From Oscillospiraceae bacterium (GTDB lineage Bacteria > Bacillota > Clostridia > Oscillospirales > Acutalibacteraceae), in assembly GCA_029219165.1 (NCBI GenBank), contig JAQXSW010000017.1:1-64000 (forward strand): a stretch of DNA of 64,000 nt, read 5' to 3'. The position numbers and the translations under genes were made by a program. Below, in pieces: positions 9,087 through 18,935 of the stretch (the first letter of the stretch is position 1; each line of letters opens with the position of its first letter). The notes below the pieces were generated by a model, which saw only the letters and a program-made list of their open reading frames with translations, did not search any database and was not told the DNA's origin.

Positions 9087-9530
9087 ATGAGGATTTCAAA
9101 TGAAGAATACAGTGAAATGATTAATAAAACAGCGCCTAAATCTCCAATTGTAAAGGATTGCATTTTTGCATTTCTTTTCGGTGGCGGGATATGTGCTTTT
9201 GGAGAAGTGCTTAGAACCATGTTTCTAAATATGGGGGCATCTGAAGATAACGCTAAGACTTATGTTTGTTTAACTCTTATTGCAATAACAGCAATACTTA
9301 CCGGAATTGGGGTGTTTGACAAAATTGCAAAGATTGCAGGTGCCGGTACTATTGTACCCATTACAGGCTTTGCTAATTCAGTGGTAGCACCTGCCATGGA
9401 ATTTCAAACAGAGGGAAGAATTATGGGAACCGGTGCAAATATGTTTAAACTTTCCGGACCGGTAATTGTATACGGCTGTAGCGCAGCTGTTATCTACGGT
9501 GTAATAGCATACCTTTTTAAACTTTATTAA
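9087..9530 (+). CDS. spoVAC: Stage V sporulation protein AC
   Basis: 'KDCIFAFLFGGGICAFGE', 'GAGTIVPITGFANSVVAPAMEFQTEG'; followed by spoVAD and spoVAE. Confidence 0.95.
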   Translation: MRISNEEYSEMINKTAPKSPIVKDCIFAFLFGGGICAFGEVLRTMFLNMGASEDNAKTYVCLTLIAITAILTGIGVFDKIAKIAGAGTIVPITGFANSVVAPAMEFQTEGRIMGTGANMFKLSGPVIVYGCSAAVIYGVIAYLFKLY

Positions 9531-9550
9531 ACCTTAAAAGAAGTGATTTT

Positions 9551-10552
9551 TTGAAAAAGTTAGATAAGACATATATTTTAGAGACAAAACCACTATTCCT
9601 TGCAGGAGCGGGTGTTGTCAGTCATATTGAAGGACAGGGTCCACTTGGAAATGAGTTTGACAAAGTGGAAGATCCTTCAATGGGCGAAGATAGTTGGGAA
9701 AGTGCTGAAAGCGCATTTCACAAGGAGGCAACAACTTTGGCACTGAAAAAGGCAGGCAGAACAGAGAGCGATATAAGCCTTGCTTTTTCCGGTGATCTTT
9801 TGAATCAGAGTATGAGTACCTGTTTCAGTTTAAAGTCATTTAACATGCCTATTTGCGGTTTGTATGGTGCTTGTTCAACTATGGCTCTTTCTATGGCTGT
9901 CGGCGCCCTTTTCGTTGAATGTGGTCTTGCCGAAAATACATTGGCGGCTGCGTCCTCCCATTTCTGTTCAGCAGAGAAGCAGTTCCGCCAACCGCTGGAA
10001 TATGGCGGTCAACGACCTCCGACAGCGCAGCGCACTGTGACGGGTGCGGGCGCGGCTGTAATATCAAGCTCGGGATCCGGGCCCCATATTACAGCCGCCA
10101 GATTTGGAAGAATAATTGACTATGGTGTGACGGATGAAAACAATATGGGAGCCGCCATGGCTCCGTCTGCTGCCGATTCAATTTGGAATTTTCTAAAGGA
10201 AACTAATACAAAACCGGAAGACTACAGTATGATATTGACCGGAGATCTTGGATATACAGGTTCCGATCTTCTACTTCAACTTCTTATAAGGGAGCATAAC
10301 TGTGACATTTCAAAGGTTCACAATGATTGCGGAATTCTAATATTTAATAAGGAAGAACAGGACGTTCATTGCGGAGGTTCCGGTTGTGGATGCAGTGCGG
10401 CAGTTGTATGCACCTATATTCATAGACTTCTAAGAGAGGGAAGACTTAAGAAGGTGCTTTTTGTTGGAACCGGGGCACTTGTTTCAACTGTTTCACCACT
10501 ACAGAATGATCCGGTTCCCGGAATATCTCATGCAGTTTTACTGGAGGCATAA
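9551..10552 (+). CDS. spoVAD: Stage V sporulation protein AD
   Basis: Thiolase-like 'AGAGVVSHIEGQGPLG', 'YGACSTMALSMAVGAL', 'ILTGDLGYTGSDLL', 'GGSGCGCSAAV'; TTG start. Confidence 0.96.
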   Translation: MKKLDKTYILETKPLFLAGAGVVSHIEGQGPLGNEFDKVEDPSMGEDSWESAESAFHKEATTLALKKAGRTESDISLAFSGDLLNQSMSTCFSLKSFNMPICGLYGACSTMALSMAVGALFVECGLAENTLAAASSHFCSAEKQFRQPLEYGGQRPPTAQRTVTGAGAAVISSSGSGPHITAARFGRIIDYGVTDENNMGAAMAPSAADSIWNFLKETNTKPEDYSMILTGDLGYTGSDLLLQLLIREHNCDISKVHNDCGILIFNKEEQDVHCGGSGCGCSAAVVCTYIHRLLREGRLKKVLFVGTGALVSTVSPLQNDPVPGISHAVLLEA

Positions 10553-10554
10553 TT

Positions 10555-10908
10555 ATGGAAATATTGAAAGCTTTTATTGTTGGTGGTCTAATTTGTGTAA
10601 TTGGACAAATCCTTATAGATAAAACATCCTTAACACCTGCAAAGATATTAGTTCTGTTTGTTGTAATGGGAGTGGTTCTTGGCGCGGTAGGAATATATGA
10701 ACCACTTTCCAAATGGGCGGGAAGCGGAGCAAACGTTCCACTTACAGGCTTTGGTAATCTTTTAGTTCAAGGCACAAAAAAAGCCCTAAGAGAGGATGGT
10801 CTCTTAGGAGCAATAACCGGTCCATTAACATCAGGTGCCGCCGGTATAACCGGTGCTTTCTTTGCAGGCCTCATTGTTTCACTGTTTGCAAGGTCAAAGG
10901 CGAAGTAA
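10555..10908 (+). CDS. spoVAE: Stage V sporulation protein AE
   Basis: 'KAFIVGGLICVIGQILIDKT', 'GSGANVPLTGFGNLL', 'EDGLLGAITGPLTSGAAGITGA'. Confidence 0.95.
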   Translation: MEILKAFIVGGLICVIGQILIDKTSLTPAKILVLFVVMGVVLGAVGIYEPLSKWAGSGANVPLTGFGNLLVQGTKKALREDGLLGAITGPLTSGAAGITGAFFAGLIVSLFARSKAK

Positions 10909-11019
10909 AGGTAAGAAAATATAAAATAAAGCAAGAATATATAAAAAATAAAGTAAAATAAAAAAAGCAAAAAAACCAATACAATAAAATAAAAGCAATA
11001 AAACAAAAGCAAAAATAAA

Positions 11020-11044
11020 AAAACGACGCATTTGCGTCGTTTTT
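11020..11044. terminator. Bidirectional terminator
   Basis: AAAACGACGCA-TT-TGCGTCGTTTTT. Confidence 0.9.
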
Positions 11045-11055
11045 AAATACCACAA

Positions 11056-11310
11056 TTATTTTGCAGCTTTTATTACAAGAGCTGACTTTTTACGAGCAGC
11101 ATTGTTCTTGTGAATGATTCCCTTAGCGCAAGCTTGGTCAATCTTCTTAACAGCTGCCTTTACAAGCTCGTCCTTATTTTCTGCGTTTGTCTCAATTGCA
11201 ACATTAGCTTTTTTAATAGCTGTCTTAAGTGCTGAATTTGTTGACTTGTTTCTCTGAGCCTTTGCCTGATTAACGATTACACGTTTCTTAGCTGATTTAA
11301 TGTTAGGCAT
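11056..11310 (-). CDS. rpsT: 30S ribosomal protein S20
   Basis: 'MPNIKSAKKRVIVNQAKAQRNKSTNSALKTAIKKA ... IHKNNAARKKSAL'. Confidence 0.98.
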   Translation of the reverse strand: MPNIKSAKKRVIVNQAKAQRNKSTNSALKTAIKKANVAIETNAENKDELVKAAVKKIDQACAKGIIHKNNAARKKSALVIKAAK

Positions 11311-11398
11311 AATTACACCTCCCCTTAGTCGTTACAGTGATATATATTAACACCAATAAATAAAAAAATCAATAATTATTTTTAAAGGAAGAATTGTT

Positions 11399-12211
11399 AT
11401 GAATGTAAGAACAGATCTGGCAGTTGAACTTGTCCCGTCAAAGAAAAATACAAGTGATGATAAAGAGGGGTATACTTGCGAAATTAAGGAGACAAATAAT
11501 TATAAAACAACAATAATAAATGTGAAAGATGAGAAGAAGGTTGGTAAGCCAAAGGGCAAGTATATAACTGTTGAAACAAGTAATCTTGAATTTACGGACG
11601 GAAGAGTGGAGGCTGTTGAACATGAACTTCTAAGTCTAATTCCTAAGGAGGGTCCAATTTTAGTGGTTGGCCTTGGTAATAGGGATATAACTGCAGATGC
11701 TCTTGGTCCAATTGCAATTTCAAAAATTCTTGCAACAAGACATCTTAAAGGTGAAATGGAGTTTTTTGAAAAACTTAGAGAGGTATCCACTACAGTGCCG
11801 GGTGTTTTGGGTCAAACAGGAATTGAGGTTAGTGACATTTTAAAGGGAATAAAGGAGATAATAAAACCGGTTGCAATAATAACAATAGATGCACTTGCAG
11901 CAAGAGATCTTGACAGACTTGGTTGTACAATACAAATAACGGATACTGGGGTATCTCCGGGTTCCGGTATTGGAAATAGACGCAGTGAAATAAACGAAAA
12001 AACAATGGGAATCCCCGTAATTTCAATAGGGGTTCCAACTGTAATTGCAATGGCAAATATAACAGAAGACAAGAAGTATGAAAATTTAATAGTAACTCCT
12101 AAAGATATTGATTTGCTTACTGAAAGAGCTGCAAGACTTGTCTCTCTTGCTATAAATAAATCGCTCTTTAGAAGTTTATCAACCGATGACATAATAGGAC
12201 TTTGCGGATAA
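11399..12211 (+). CDS. gpr: Germination protease (GPR)
   Basis: 'VRTDLAVE', 'VVGLGNRDITADALGPIA', 'TVPGVLGQTGIE', 'DALAARDLDRLGCTIQITDTGVSPGSGIGN'. Confidence 0.97.
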   Translation: MNVRTDLAVELVPSKKNTSDDKEGYTCEIKETNNYKTTIINVKDEKKVGKPKGKYITVETSNLEFTDGRVEAVEHELLSLIPKEGPILVVGLGNRDITADALGPIAISKILATRHLKGEMEFFEKLREVSTTVPGVLGQTGIEVSDILKGIKEIIKPVAIITIDALAARDLDRLGCTIQITDTGVSPGSGIGNRRSEINEKTMGIPVISIGVPTVIAMANITEDKKYENLIVTPKDIDLLTERAARLVSLAINKSLFRSLSTDDIIGLCG

Positions 12212-12220
12212 TAAAATGTA

Positions 12221-13339
12221 ATGGTGATAAAAGTGACATTCAAGAGGAAATTGAAGAACATCATTCTACTTCTTTTACCCGTATTAGTATTTTCAGGTGC
12301 TGTGGCTTTTGGCGGCGTATTCCGTGAGCATGGCGACCGGTACGCCCTCGTATTTTTGGGCACACAAAATCCAAAGGAATCAATTTCGCTTATACGTGAC
12401 GAACTAGAGGGCGAAGCTCCGGAAGAAATTCAAAAAACAATAGATACCCTTGACATCCCGGAGCATACGCCGCCAATAGCGACAGCACCAAGTGATATAG
12501 AAAAAATTATTGAAGAGGCAAAAATAAAGCAAGCAAATGCCACAAAATCAGGCCCAATAATAGAGGCAACATACGGAAGCAAAAATGCAACAGACACCTA
12601 TAAAAATGTAGCAGTAAGGAATGTAACAAACAGTCACGGTATTAACATAGAACAAAACCTGACACAAAAATGCAAATTGGAAATTCCGGACAAAACAAAA
12701 CCCACGGTTTTAATATTCCATACTCACACAACAGAGAGTTATGAAATGCTTGACCGTGGTTGGTATTCCGACGACTTCCCAACAAGAAGTTCAAGCCCTG
12801 AAACCAATATGGTAAGGGTTGGGGATGCCATATGTGAAAGCCTGACAAAAGCAGGCTACAATGTAATTCACGACACGACTATATATGACTCCTCATATAC
12901 AGGATCCTATTCAAGGTCCAGAGAAGCTATTAACAACTACAAAAAACAATATCCAACCCTACAAGTTATTCTGGACATTCACAGGGATGGAATAAAGTCA
13001 AAGAACGGTGTAAAGACCAAACCGGTGAATGTAATAAATGGACAAAAAGCAGCTCAAATAATGATAATTGCAGGCTGTGAGGACGGCAACGTAGACGACT
13101 TTCCAAACTGGAAAGACAATTTGAATTTTGCCGTTCAACTGCAAAGTGAAGCTGAAGAAAAATATCCGGGTTTAATGCGCCCAATATATTTTTGTCCAAG
13201 AAAATATAACATGGACACATCTTACTGTGGGCTCCTTCTTGAAATGGGGAGCGATGCAAACACCTTAAAAGAAGCCGTCTACTCCGGCCAACTAATAGGA
13301 AATGCTCTTGCTTCTTTAATGGATAAATATGCAACATAA
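12221..13339 (+). CDS. spoIIP: Stage II sporulation protein P
   Basis: 'PTVLIFHTHTTESYEM', 'NMVRVGDAICESLTKAGYNVIHDTTIYD', 'QVILDIHRDG', 'LLLEMGSDANTLKEA'; directly after gpr. Confidence 0.95.
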   Translation: MVIKVTFKRKLKNIILLLLPVLVFSGAVAFGGVFREHGDRYALVFLGTQNPKESISLIRDELEGEAPEEIQKTIDTLDIPEHTPPIATAPSDIEKIIEEAKIKQANATKSGPIIEATYGSKNATDTYKNVAVRNVTNSHGINIEQNLTQKCKLEIPDKTKPTVLIFHTHTTESYEMLDRGWYSDDFPTRSSSPETNMVRVGDAICESLTKAGYNVIHDTTIYDSSYTGSYSRSREAINNYKKQYPTLQVILDIHRDGIKSKNGVKTKPVNVINGQKAAQIMIIAGCEDGNVDDFPNWKDNLNFAVQLQSEAEEKYPGLMRPIYFCPRKYNMDTSYCGLLLEMGSDANTLKEAVYSGQLIGNALASLMDKYAT

Positions 13340-13374
13340 GAAAAAGGAACAGAAGAAAAACTAAGGAATAAAAA

Positions 13375-13617
13375 ATGAAGAAAAACCAAAAGATAAAAGA
13401 CAGAGAAGAAATAGAATTTAGAAATGTAATAAAAGGAATATTAAAGACCAATTTTTTATTGGTGATATCAATACTATGTATAACAGCTCTTGTTTCCGGA
13501 ACAATAACTGCCGAAAAGAATACAAGAAGAATATGCTTTGGCGAAGAGTATGAAATAATTAATCTTTCTTGCGTGAAGTCCTATGTATGTGATATTCTTA
13601 ATTTAGATGAAAATTGA
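13375..13617 (+). CDS. Small single-TM protein of unknown function
   Basis: ORF with hydrophobic segment 'NFLLVISILCITALVSGTI' directly downstream of spoIIP. Confidence 0.6.
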   Translation: MKKNQKIKDREEIEFRNVIKGILKTNFLLVISILCITALVSGTITAEKNTRRICFGEEYEIINLSCVKSYVCDILNLDEN

Positions 13618-13627
13618 GGTGTAACAT

Positions 13628-13882
13628 ATGATAGACTTAACCAAAGAAGTAATACTTGAAAATGCAACTAAAATGAAGCAAACAGAGGAAAATTTAAAAA
13701 AGGCAATAGATTCTCTTAATGAAACATGTGCTTGGATTGAAACCTCTTTTGCCGGTCAAAATGAACTTGATTGGGTAAGAAATATTAATTTGAATAAGGC
13801 ATCACTTAAAACAATTTATGAATTGACACAAAAACAGGCCGAAAAGCTCCAGCAAATTGCAGACCTTTTCGACCCTGAATAG
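13628..13882 (+). CDS. Small helical protein of unknown function
   Basis: 84 aa, predicted coiled helices, aggtg RBS-like sequence upstream. Confidence 0.65.
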   Translation: MIDLTKEVILENATKMKQTEENLKKAIDSLNETCAWIETSFAGQNELDWVRNINLNKASLKTIYELTQKQAEKLQQIADLFDPE

Positions 13883-14353
13883 TTATACATATTCGTGTTC
13901 AAAGGATATGTTCCCGTCATTATCAATATTTATAATGCCATAACTTCCATCATGTACGGAACCGGGATTAAACAAATGAATTCCATCCTTTTCTTTGTAA
14001 TATGGAATATGTGTGTGACCAAACAGGACGACATTTCGTCCTGTTTTTTTTGCCTCCGAATAAATGTAGTCAACACCGCTTTTTACACGTTGCTCATAGC
14101 CATGAGTAATATAGAATTTGTATGGACCAATGTCCTCCATAACGGTAACCGGAATTGAAGAAAAGAAGTCACAGTTACCGCGTACCCTAATGTATGGAAT
14201 AGAGGAAAGAATTGGTAACCCATCCATAGCACACGAAAAATCATTCATTCCATCTCCAAGATGGATTATCATATCTGCATCTTGATTTTCATAAAGAAGT
14301 GAATAAACGCATTCGTCACGACCATGAGAGTCAGACATAACAACTATTTTCAT
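13883..14353 (-). CDS. YfcE/MJ0936-type metallophosphodiesterase
   Basis: 'MKIVVMSDSHG', 'IIHLGDGMND', 'VRGNCDF', 'THGYEQRV', 'VLFGHTHIP', 'LFNPGSV'. Confidence 0.95.
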   Translation of the reverse strand: MKIVVMSDSHGRDECVYSLLYENQDADMIIHLGDGMNDFSCAMDGLPILSSIPYIRVRGNCDFFSSIPVTVMEDIGPYKFYITHGYEQRVKSGVDYIYSEAKKTGRNVVLFGHTHIPYYKEKDGIHLFNPGSVHDGSYGIINIDNDGNISFEHEYV

Positions 14354-14364
14354 AATGAACCTCT

Positions 14365-16029
14365 TTAGTCATAAAGATAAACAACTGCTTCATAAGGGCG
14401 AAGGGTAATGGTGTTTTTCTTAGCCTTCGGCTTGTCTTTATATGTATGAAGAACAATTTTGCTTCTCTTTAACTTGTAGCCAAGAGGTGCCTTGAATTCA
14501 ACAGGTCTCGACACGAATGAGCAAACAATAAGAGCACGCTTGTCTCCAAGTCGTCTTTCATAGCAGTAAATTTTTTTGCTCTGCTTGTAGAATTCTTTAT
14601 ATTCGCCATAAATAAAGATGTCATTTGACTGACGAACTTTGAAGAGCTTGCGATAGTAGTTGAGAATAGAATTTTTATCTTTTTCTTCTGCGGCCACATT
14701 TATTTTCTTGTAGTTCTTGTTAACGCCAAACCAAGGTTCCACTGTACTGAAACCGGCATAATTTGAAGAGTTCCATTGAACAGGAGTACGTGAATTTTCA
14801 CGTGAAGTTCTGTTCATTAGTTTAATGCTTAAGAAATCCGGTACGCCAATTTTTCTAAGAAGTCTACGGCCGTTGAATGTCATAACATCTTTAAATTCAG
14901 AATATGAATGAAGTTTGGTGTTGACCATTCCAATTTCCTGACCCTGGTAAATGAAAGGTGTGCCGCTTTGCATAAAGCACATGGTTGCAAGCATTTTGCC
15001 ACTTTCGGTTCTGTACTTTTCATTGCCGTAACGACTGATTATTCTTGGGTGGTCATGGTTTTCAATGTATAAAGCATTCCAAGCCTTGCCATATAAATAT
15101 TTCTGCCACTTTGAGAAAGCTTTCTTCATTCGCTTTAAAGAGAATGGCAAGTGAACCATATCTATGAAAAGACAGTCGGCACTCATGTGGTCAAAGCTAA
15201 TAAGCATGTCAAGAATTCTGTCGTCACCTGAGGCAAAACGAATGGCATCTGCAGGTCCTGTCATAGGTGATTCACCAACTACAAAGCAGTCATATTCGTT
15301 AATTACCTCTCTGAACTCCTGCATGTATTCCATGAAATGAGGACCTTTGTTGTAGTGCTCCATTCCGCGTGCAATAGGCATGAGCGGGAAGCCGTTTGGA
15401 AGACCTTCCTTTTTTGAAATGTATGTAATAACGTCTTCCCTAAATCCGTCTACACCCATGTCTAACCAGAAACGAAGAATACTTTTTACCTCTTCACGAA
15501 CTTTTGGGTTATCCATGTTAAGATCAGGCTGACCTATGGCAAAGGTGTGAAGATAGTATTCATCGCACTCGGGAACATATTCCCAAGCGCAACCTTCAAA
15601 ATTTGAAAGCCAGTTGTTTGGAGGGTTCCCATTTTTACCTTTTCTCCAAATATAGTAGTCGTGGTATGGATTGTCCACAGATTTTTTACTCTCTTTAAAC
15701 CACTCACATTCAGTTGAAGTGTGGTTGACAACAAGGTCCATAATAACCTTCATTCCAAGACTGTGTGCTTTATCCAGTACTTCTTTAAATACGTCTAAAT
15801 TACCAAAGTCCGGATGAATATCCTTATAGTCTGCAACATCATATCCGTAGTCACAGTTTGGTGAAGGATAAAGAGGGGAAAACCAAATACAGTTGACACC
15901 AAGGCTCTTAATATACTCAAGTTCCTCAAGTACACCGTAAAGGTCACCAATTCCGTCTCCGTTACCGTCCTTAAACGAACGACACCAAATTTGATAAACT
16001 ACTAATTCTTTAAACCATGAATTATCCAT
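14365..16029 (-). CDS. GH13 alpha-glucosidase / oligo-1,6-glucosidase-like
   Basis: 'VYQIWCRSFKDGNGDGIGDLYGV', 'VMDLVVNHTS', 'GVDGFREDVITYISK', 'IENHDHPRIISRYG'. Confidence 0.94.
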   Translation of the reverse strand: MDNSWFKELVVYQIWCRSFKDGNGDGIGDLYGVLEELEYIKSLGVNCIWFSPLYPSPNCDYGYDVADYKDIHPDFGNLDVFKEVLDKAHSLGMKVIMDLVVNHTSTECEWFKESKKSVDNPYHDYYIWRKGKNGNPPNNWLSNFEGCAWEYVPECDEYYLHTFAIGQPDLNMDNPKVREEVKSILRFWLDMGVDGFREDVITYISKKEGLPNGFPLMPIARGMEHYNKGPHFMEYMQEFREVINEYDCFVVGESPMTGPADAIRFASGDDRILDMLISFDHMSADCLFIDMVHLPFSLKRMKKAFSKWQKYLYGKAWNALYIENHDHPRIISRYGNEKYRTESGKMLATMCFMQSGTPFIYQGQEIGMVNTKLHSYSEFKDVMTFNGRRLLRKIGVPDFLSIKLMNRTSRENSRTPVQWNSSNYAGFSTVEPWFGVNKNYKKINVAAEEKDKNSILNYYRKLFKVRQSNDIFIYGEYKEFYKQSKKIYCYERRLGDKRALIVCSFVSRPVEFKAPLGYKLKRSKIVLHTYKDKPKAKKNTITLRPYEAVVYLYD

Positions 16030-16040
16030 ATGGACCCTCC

Positions 16041-17393
16041 TTAAAATATTTTATTTTGTTCTTCTAATGCCAATCCAATCAGTCTATCTGTTTGGTCGGC
16101 CATAAACAGCGGAATGTTTAATACATCACCATCCAGCTTCAAGTTGTCCAAAGAGAATCGAATTCGAAGCTTAACTTTGTCCGGGAAAAGTTCCTTGAAC
16201 TTCTTGAGGCTCTTGCTGGCTGTGTTGGCTTCGGATTTAACCTCAACAGGGAAAATATCATTATCCCGCTGGATGAGGAAATCCACCTCATAAGGAGGAT
16301 TTGTCTGCGTCCAATATCTAGGAACTACTTCAAACTGTGTTAGCAAAGTTTGAAGTACAAAGTTCTCTGTTAGCGCACCCTTGAATTCGGTAAACAGACG
16401 GTTTCCTTCACCAAATGCAGTCGGTGCCAACTGCGCCAGACGGCGAAGCAGTCCCACATCAACTAGATAAATCTTGAAAGCGGATAGGTCATCGTATGCG
16501 GATACAGGAAGGCCGGGAGCTGAGCTGCGATATATTTTATGGACAAGTCTTGCATCTACTAGCCACTGTAATGCATCCTCGTATTCACGGGCCCTTGCAC
16601 CTTCTTTGACAACCTTATAAATGAATTTTTTGTTTTCCTTTGAAAGCTGAGAAGGAACTGATTTCCAAATCATAGATATTTTCGGGAACTCACTGATGTT
16701 TGGATGCTTTGCAAAGTCACGTTCATAAGCATCAATGATTCCGGATAGGGCTTCCTGCATGGCAGTAACATCCCGTGCCTCTGTCCACATTTTAACAGAT
16801 TCCGGCATGCCACCGGTTACATAATACATCTTCAATTTCTCATACAAGGGGTTGAAGAAGGCATCAGGGATAGGCTCAATTGTGTTCACGGTTTCTAGAT
16901 ACTTAGCTAGGTTCTCATCACCATTAGCCAGCAGAAACTCAGTAAAGGTCATAGGGTCAATCTGCATGAAGTTGACCTTGCCAACAGGAAAAGAAGATGG
17001 TTTTGAAAGCGCAATACCCAGCAGGGAACCGGCACAGGCAATGTGATATTGTGGAGCGTTTTCACAAAAATACTTCATGGAGTTAATGCCCTTAGGGCAG
17101 TCCTGTACCTCGTCAAAAATAATGAGGGTCTTTTCCGGTACAATCTTTTGACCGCTGGCCAGCATTAGGTTCTGCAGAATGCGGTCTACATCCTTGGTAG
17201 TTTCAAAGAATTGCTTATATTCTTCGTTTTCATCAAAGTTGAAATAAGCAGTATTTTCATAATAACGTTTGCCAAACTCTTTCAAAATCCAGGTTTTTCC
17301 TACTTGACGCACACCTTTCAAAATTAAAGGCTTACGGTAGGGTGAATTCTTCCAGTCTAGCAACTTATTCAAAATTAAACGCTCCATAGACAT
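16041..17393 (-). CDS. AAA ATPase with DUF4143-type C-terminus
   Basis: 'LKGVRQVGKTWILKEFG', 'LIIFDEVQDCP', 'CAGSLLGIALS', 'VDVGLLRRLAQ', 'PPYEVDFLIQRDNDIFPVEVKSE'. Confidence 0.94.
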   Translation of the reverse strand: MSMERLILNKLLDWKNSPYRKPLILKGVRQVGKTWILKEFGKRYYENTAYFNFDENEEYKQFFETTKDVDRILQNLMLASGQKIVPEKTLIIFDEVQDCPKGINSMKYFCENAPQYHIACAGSLLGIALSKPSSFPVGKVNFMQIDPMTFTEFLLANGDENLAKYLETVNTIEPIPDAFFNPLYEKLKMYYVTGGMPESVKMWTEARDVTAMQEALSGIIDAYERDFAKHPNISEFPKISMIWKSVPSQLSKENKKFIYKVVKEGARAREYEDALQWLVDARLVHKIYRSSAPGLPVSAYDDLSAFKIYLVDVGLLRRLAQLAPTAFGEGNRLFTEFKGALTENFVLQTLLTQFEVVPRYWTQTNPPYEVDFLIQRDNDIFPVEVKSEANTASKSLKKFKELFPDKVKLRIRFSLDNLKLDGDVLNIPLFMADQTDRLIGLALEEQNKIF

Positions 17394-17478
17394 GCACCAT
17401 CACATTTTTATTCATAATTAGGTGTTAAATAATCACATTTTTATTATATCCATAAATAGCAAATAATACAACCCTAAT

Positions 17479-17514
17479 AAAAAAGCAATCGTAAAAAATA
17501 CGATTGCTTTTTTT
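17479..17514. terminator. Terminator
   Basis: AAAAAGCAATCGTAAAAAATACGATTGCTTTTTTT. Confidence 0.88.
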
Positions 17515-17516
17515 CA

Positions 17517-18704
17517 TTAGTCCGGAAGATTCTCAAGGAAGTCTATCCAATACTTGTATGCGTTCTTGTAGTTCTTTGCTTTGCCACGTCCAATGAATGA
17601 AAGTGAACCACCAATTACTGTACCGTGGTCACCAATAGCATCCGGAAGAACATGCCAAATTCCCTTTTTAATTGGTGCATTCTTAACTTCTTCAAACTGG
17701 CAGTGTGGTTCAAGATGAGGATAACGACCCGATTCAAGAGAAACAAGACCGTCGTTCTTTCTCCACTCTTCATTAATTACTGCTCCGTTAATAACCTGCT
17801 CCGGGAATCTTCCCAAAACTTTTGCAAATGGAATAAATGCAAAGATCATGATTGGAGCGCGAACGTATGTACCATCTCCAACCGGTTTTGTTCCGTCACC
17901 GGAAACAGAGAAGTAGTAAACATTCTTTGAAGTGTGAATGTTTTTGTTAATTTCCATTGCTTCGTCAATTCTAAGATTAGCAAATACGTTGTCCTTAGAC
18001 TTAACAACTTTTCTGATTGCGGCAATATTTAAGATGTTTCTCTTATAAGCAACATTATTTGGAATTTGTGTAAGACCCCACTGGCTCATTTTCCAGTCAT
18101 AGATTGTACGTGAGCCAACGTTACCAAGGATTGAAGCAAGTCCAAGTACACCGTATGTAACAAATACCATGAGTTTTTCAAATGCGTGAGTAAATGTTGT
18201 ACCGTCATGAGGTGCTGAAATTGCTGTAAGTGACTTAACCCAGTCACCATGTCCACCTTGGAAAAGAGGTGAAAGTTCGTCAGCAGGAGTTGCTGCACGT
18301 TCAGCTTCCGAACCGTTTTCAAGAAGTTCAACGAGTATACGCATTGTTGCACCGCCGAATGAGTGTCCAAGAAGGTGAATTTTCTTTTCAGAGCCCCAAC
18401 CCGGAACAAGTGGCTTTGCATATGTCATACCAAAACGGTTATGACCCTTTTCTTTTGAATGAGCTACACCGTAGTCAACGGTTGAACCTGTAAGTTGTGC
18501 ATAAAGTTCACATGCACGGTCCCAAGCAGAACCAACAGGTGAAACCTGTGGAGCATAAGCTTCAATGCCCTGTTCACGAAGTTGTTTCACTTGATTTCCT
18601 GTTACCATTCCCCAATAAGGAATTACGTTATAAAGTTTGTTCTCTTCGCCCCAGCCCATCATGCCGTGAACAAAGATGTATGGATACTTATTCTTGTATT
18701 CCAT
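17517..18704 (-). CDS. Triacylglycerol lipase-like alpha/beta hydrolase
   Basis: 'YPYIFVHGMMGWGEENKLY', 'IHLLGHSFGGATMR', 'AISAPHDGTTF'. Confidence 0.85.
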   Translation of the reverse strand: MEYKNKYPYIFVHGMMGWGEENKLYNVIPYWGMVTGNQVKQLREQGIEAYAPQVSPVGSAWDRACELYAQLTGSTVDYGVAHSKEKGHNRFGMTYAKPLVPGWGSEKKIHLLGHSFGGATMRILVELLENGSEAERAATPADELSPLFQGGHGDWVKSLTAISAPHDGTTFTHAFEKLMVFVTYGVLGLASILGNVGSRTIYDWKMSQWGLTQIPNNVAYKRNILNIAAIRKVVKSKDNVFANLRIDEAMEINKNIHTSKNVYYFSVSGDGTKPVGDGTYVRAPIMIFAFIPFAKVLGRFPEQVINGAVINEEWRKNDGLVSLESGRYPHLEPHCQFEEVKNAPIKKGIWHVLPDAIGDHGTVIGGSLSFIGRGKAKNYKNAYKYWIDFLENLPD

Positions 18705-18935
18705 AATGTAATAGTCTCCCTTCTATATTTCAAAAATGAACAATAAAGATTATACTACAAAATAGATAAGTTTTCATTTGTATATGATTATAAAATACAA
18801 ACAATAATCTATGCAAATATCCCAATATTTCAACATTTGTAAAACAACCAATACTGTAAAGCACATTCGCTTTACAGTTGCAAAAATACACTCAAAATAA
18901 TATAATCGAAGCATAAAATTAAGGAGCTAAACAAT

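Noticed and set aside
10910-11018. A-rich stretch (AATAAA/AAAAGC-like) as a structured RNA
   Set aside because: Low-complexity sequence before a bidirectional terminator; no stable pairing seen by eye
13628-13882. WXG100/ESAT-6-like secretion substrate
   Set aside because: Length and helical character fit, but there is no clear WXG turn and no type VII secretion genes nearby
6612-17393. The two DUF4143 ATPases as a toxin-antitoxin or defence system
   Set aside because: Solitary genes with no partner and a very common family; no sequence support for a defence role
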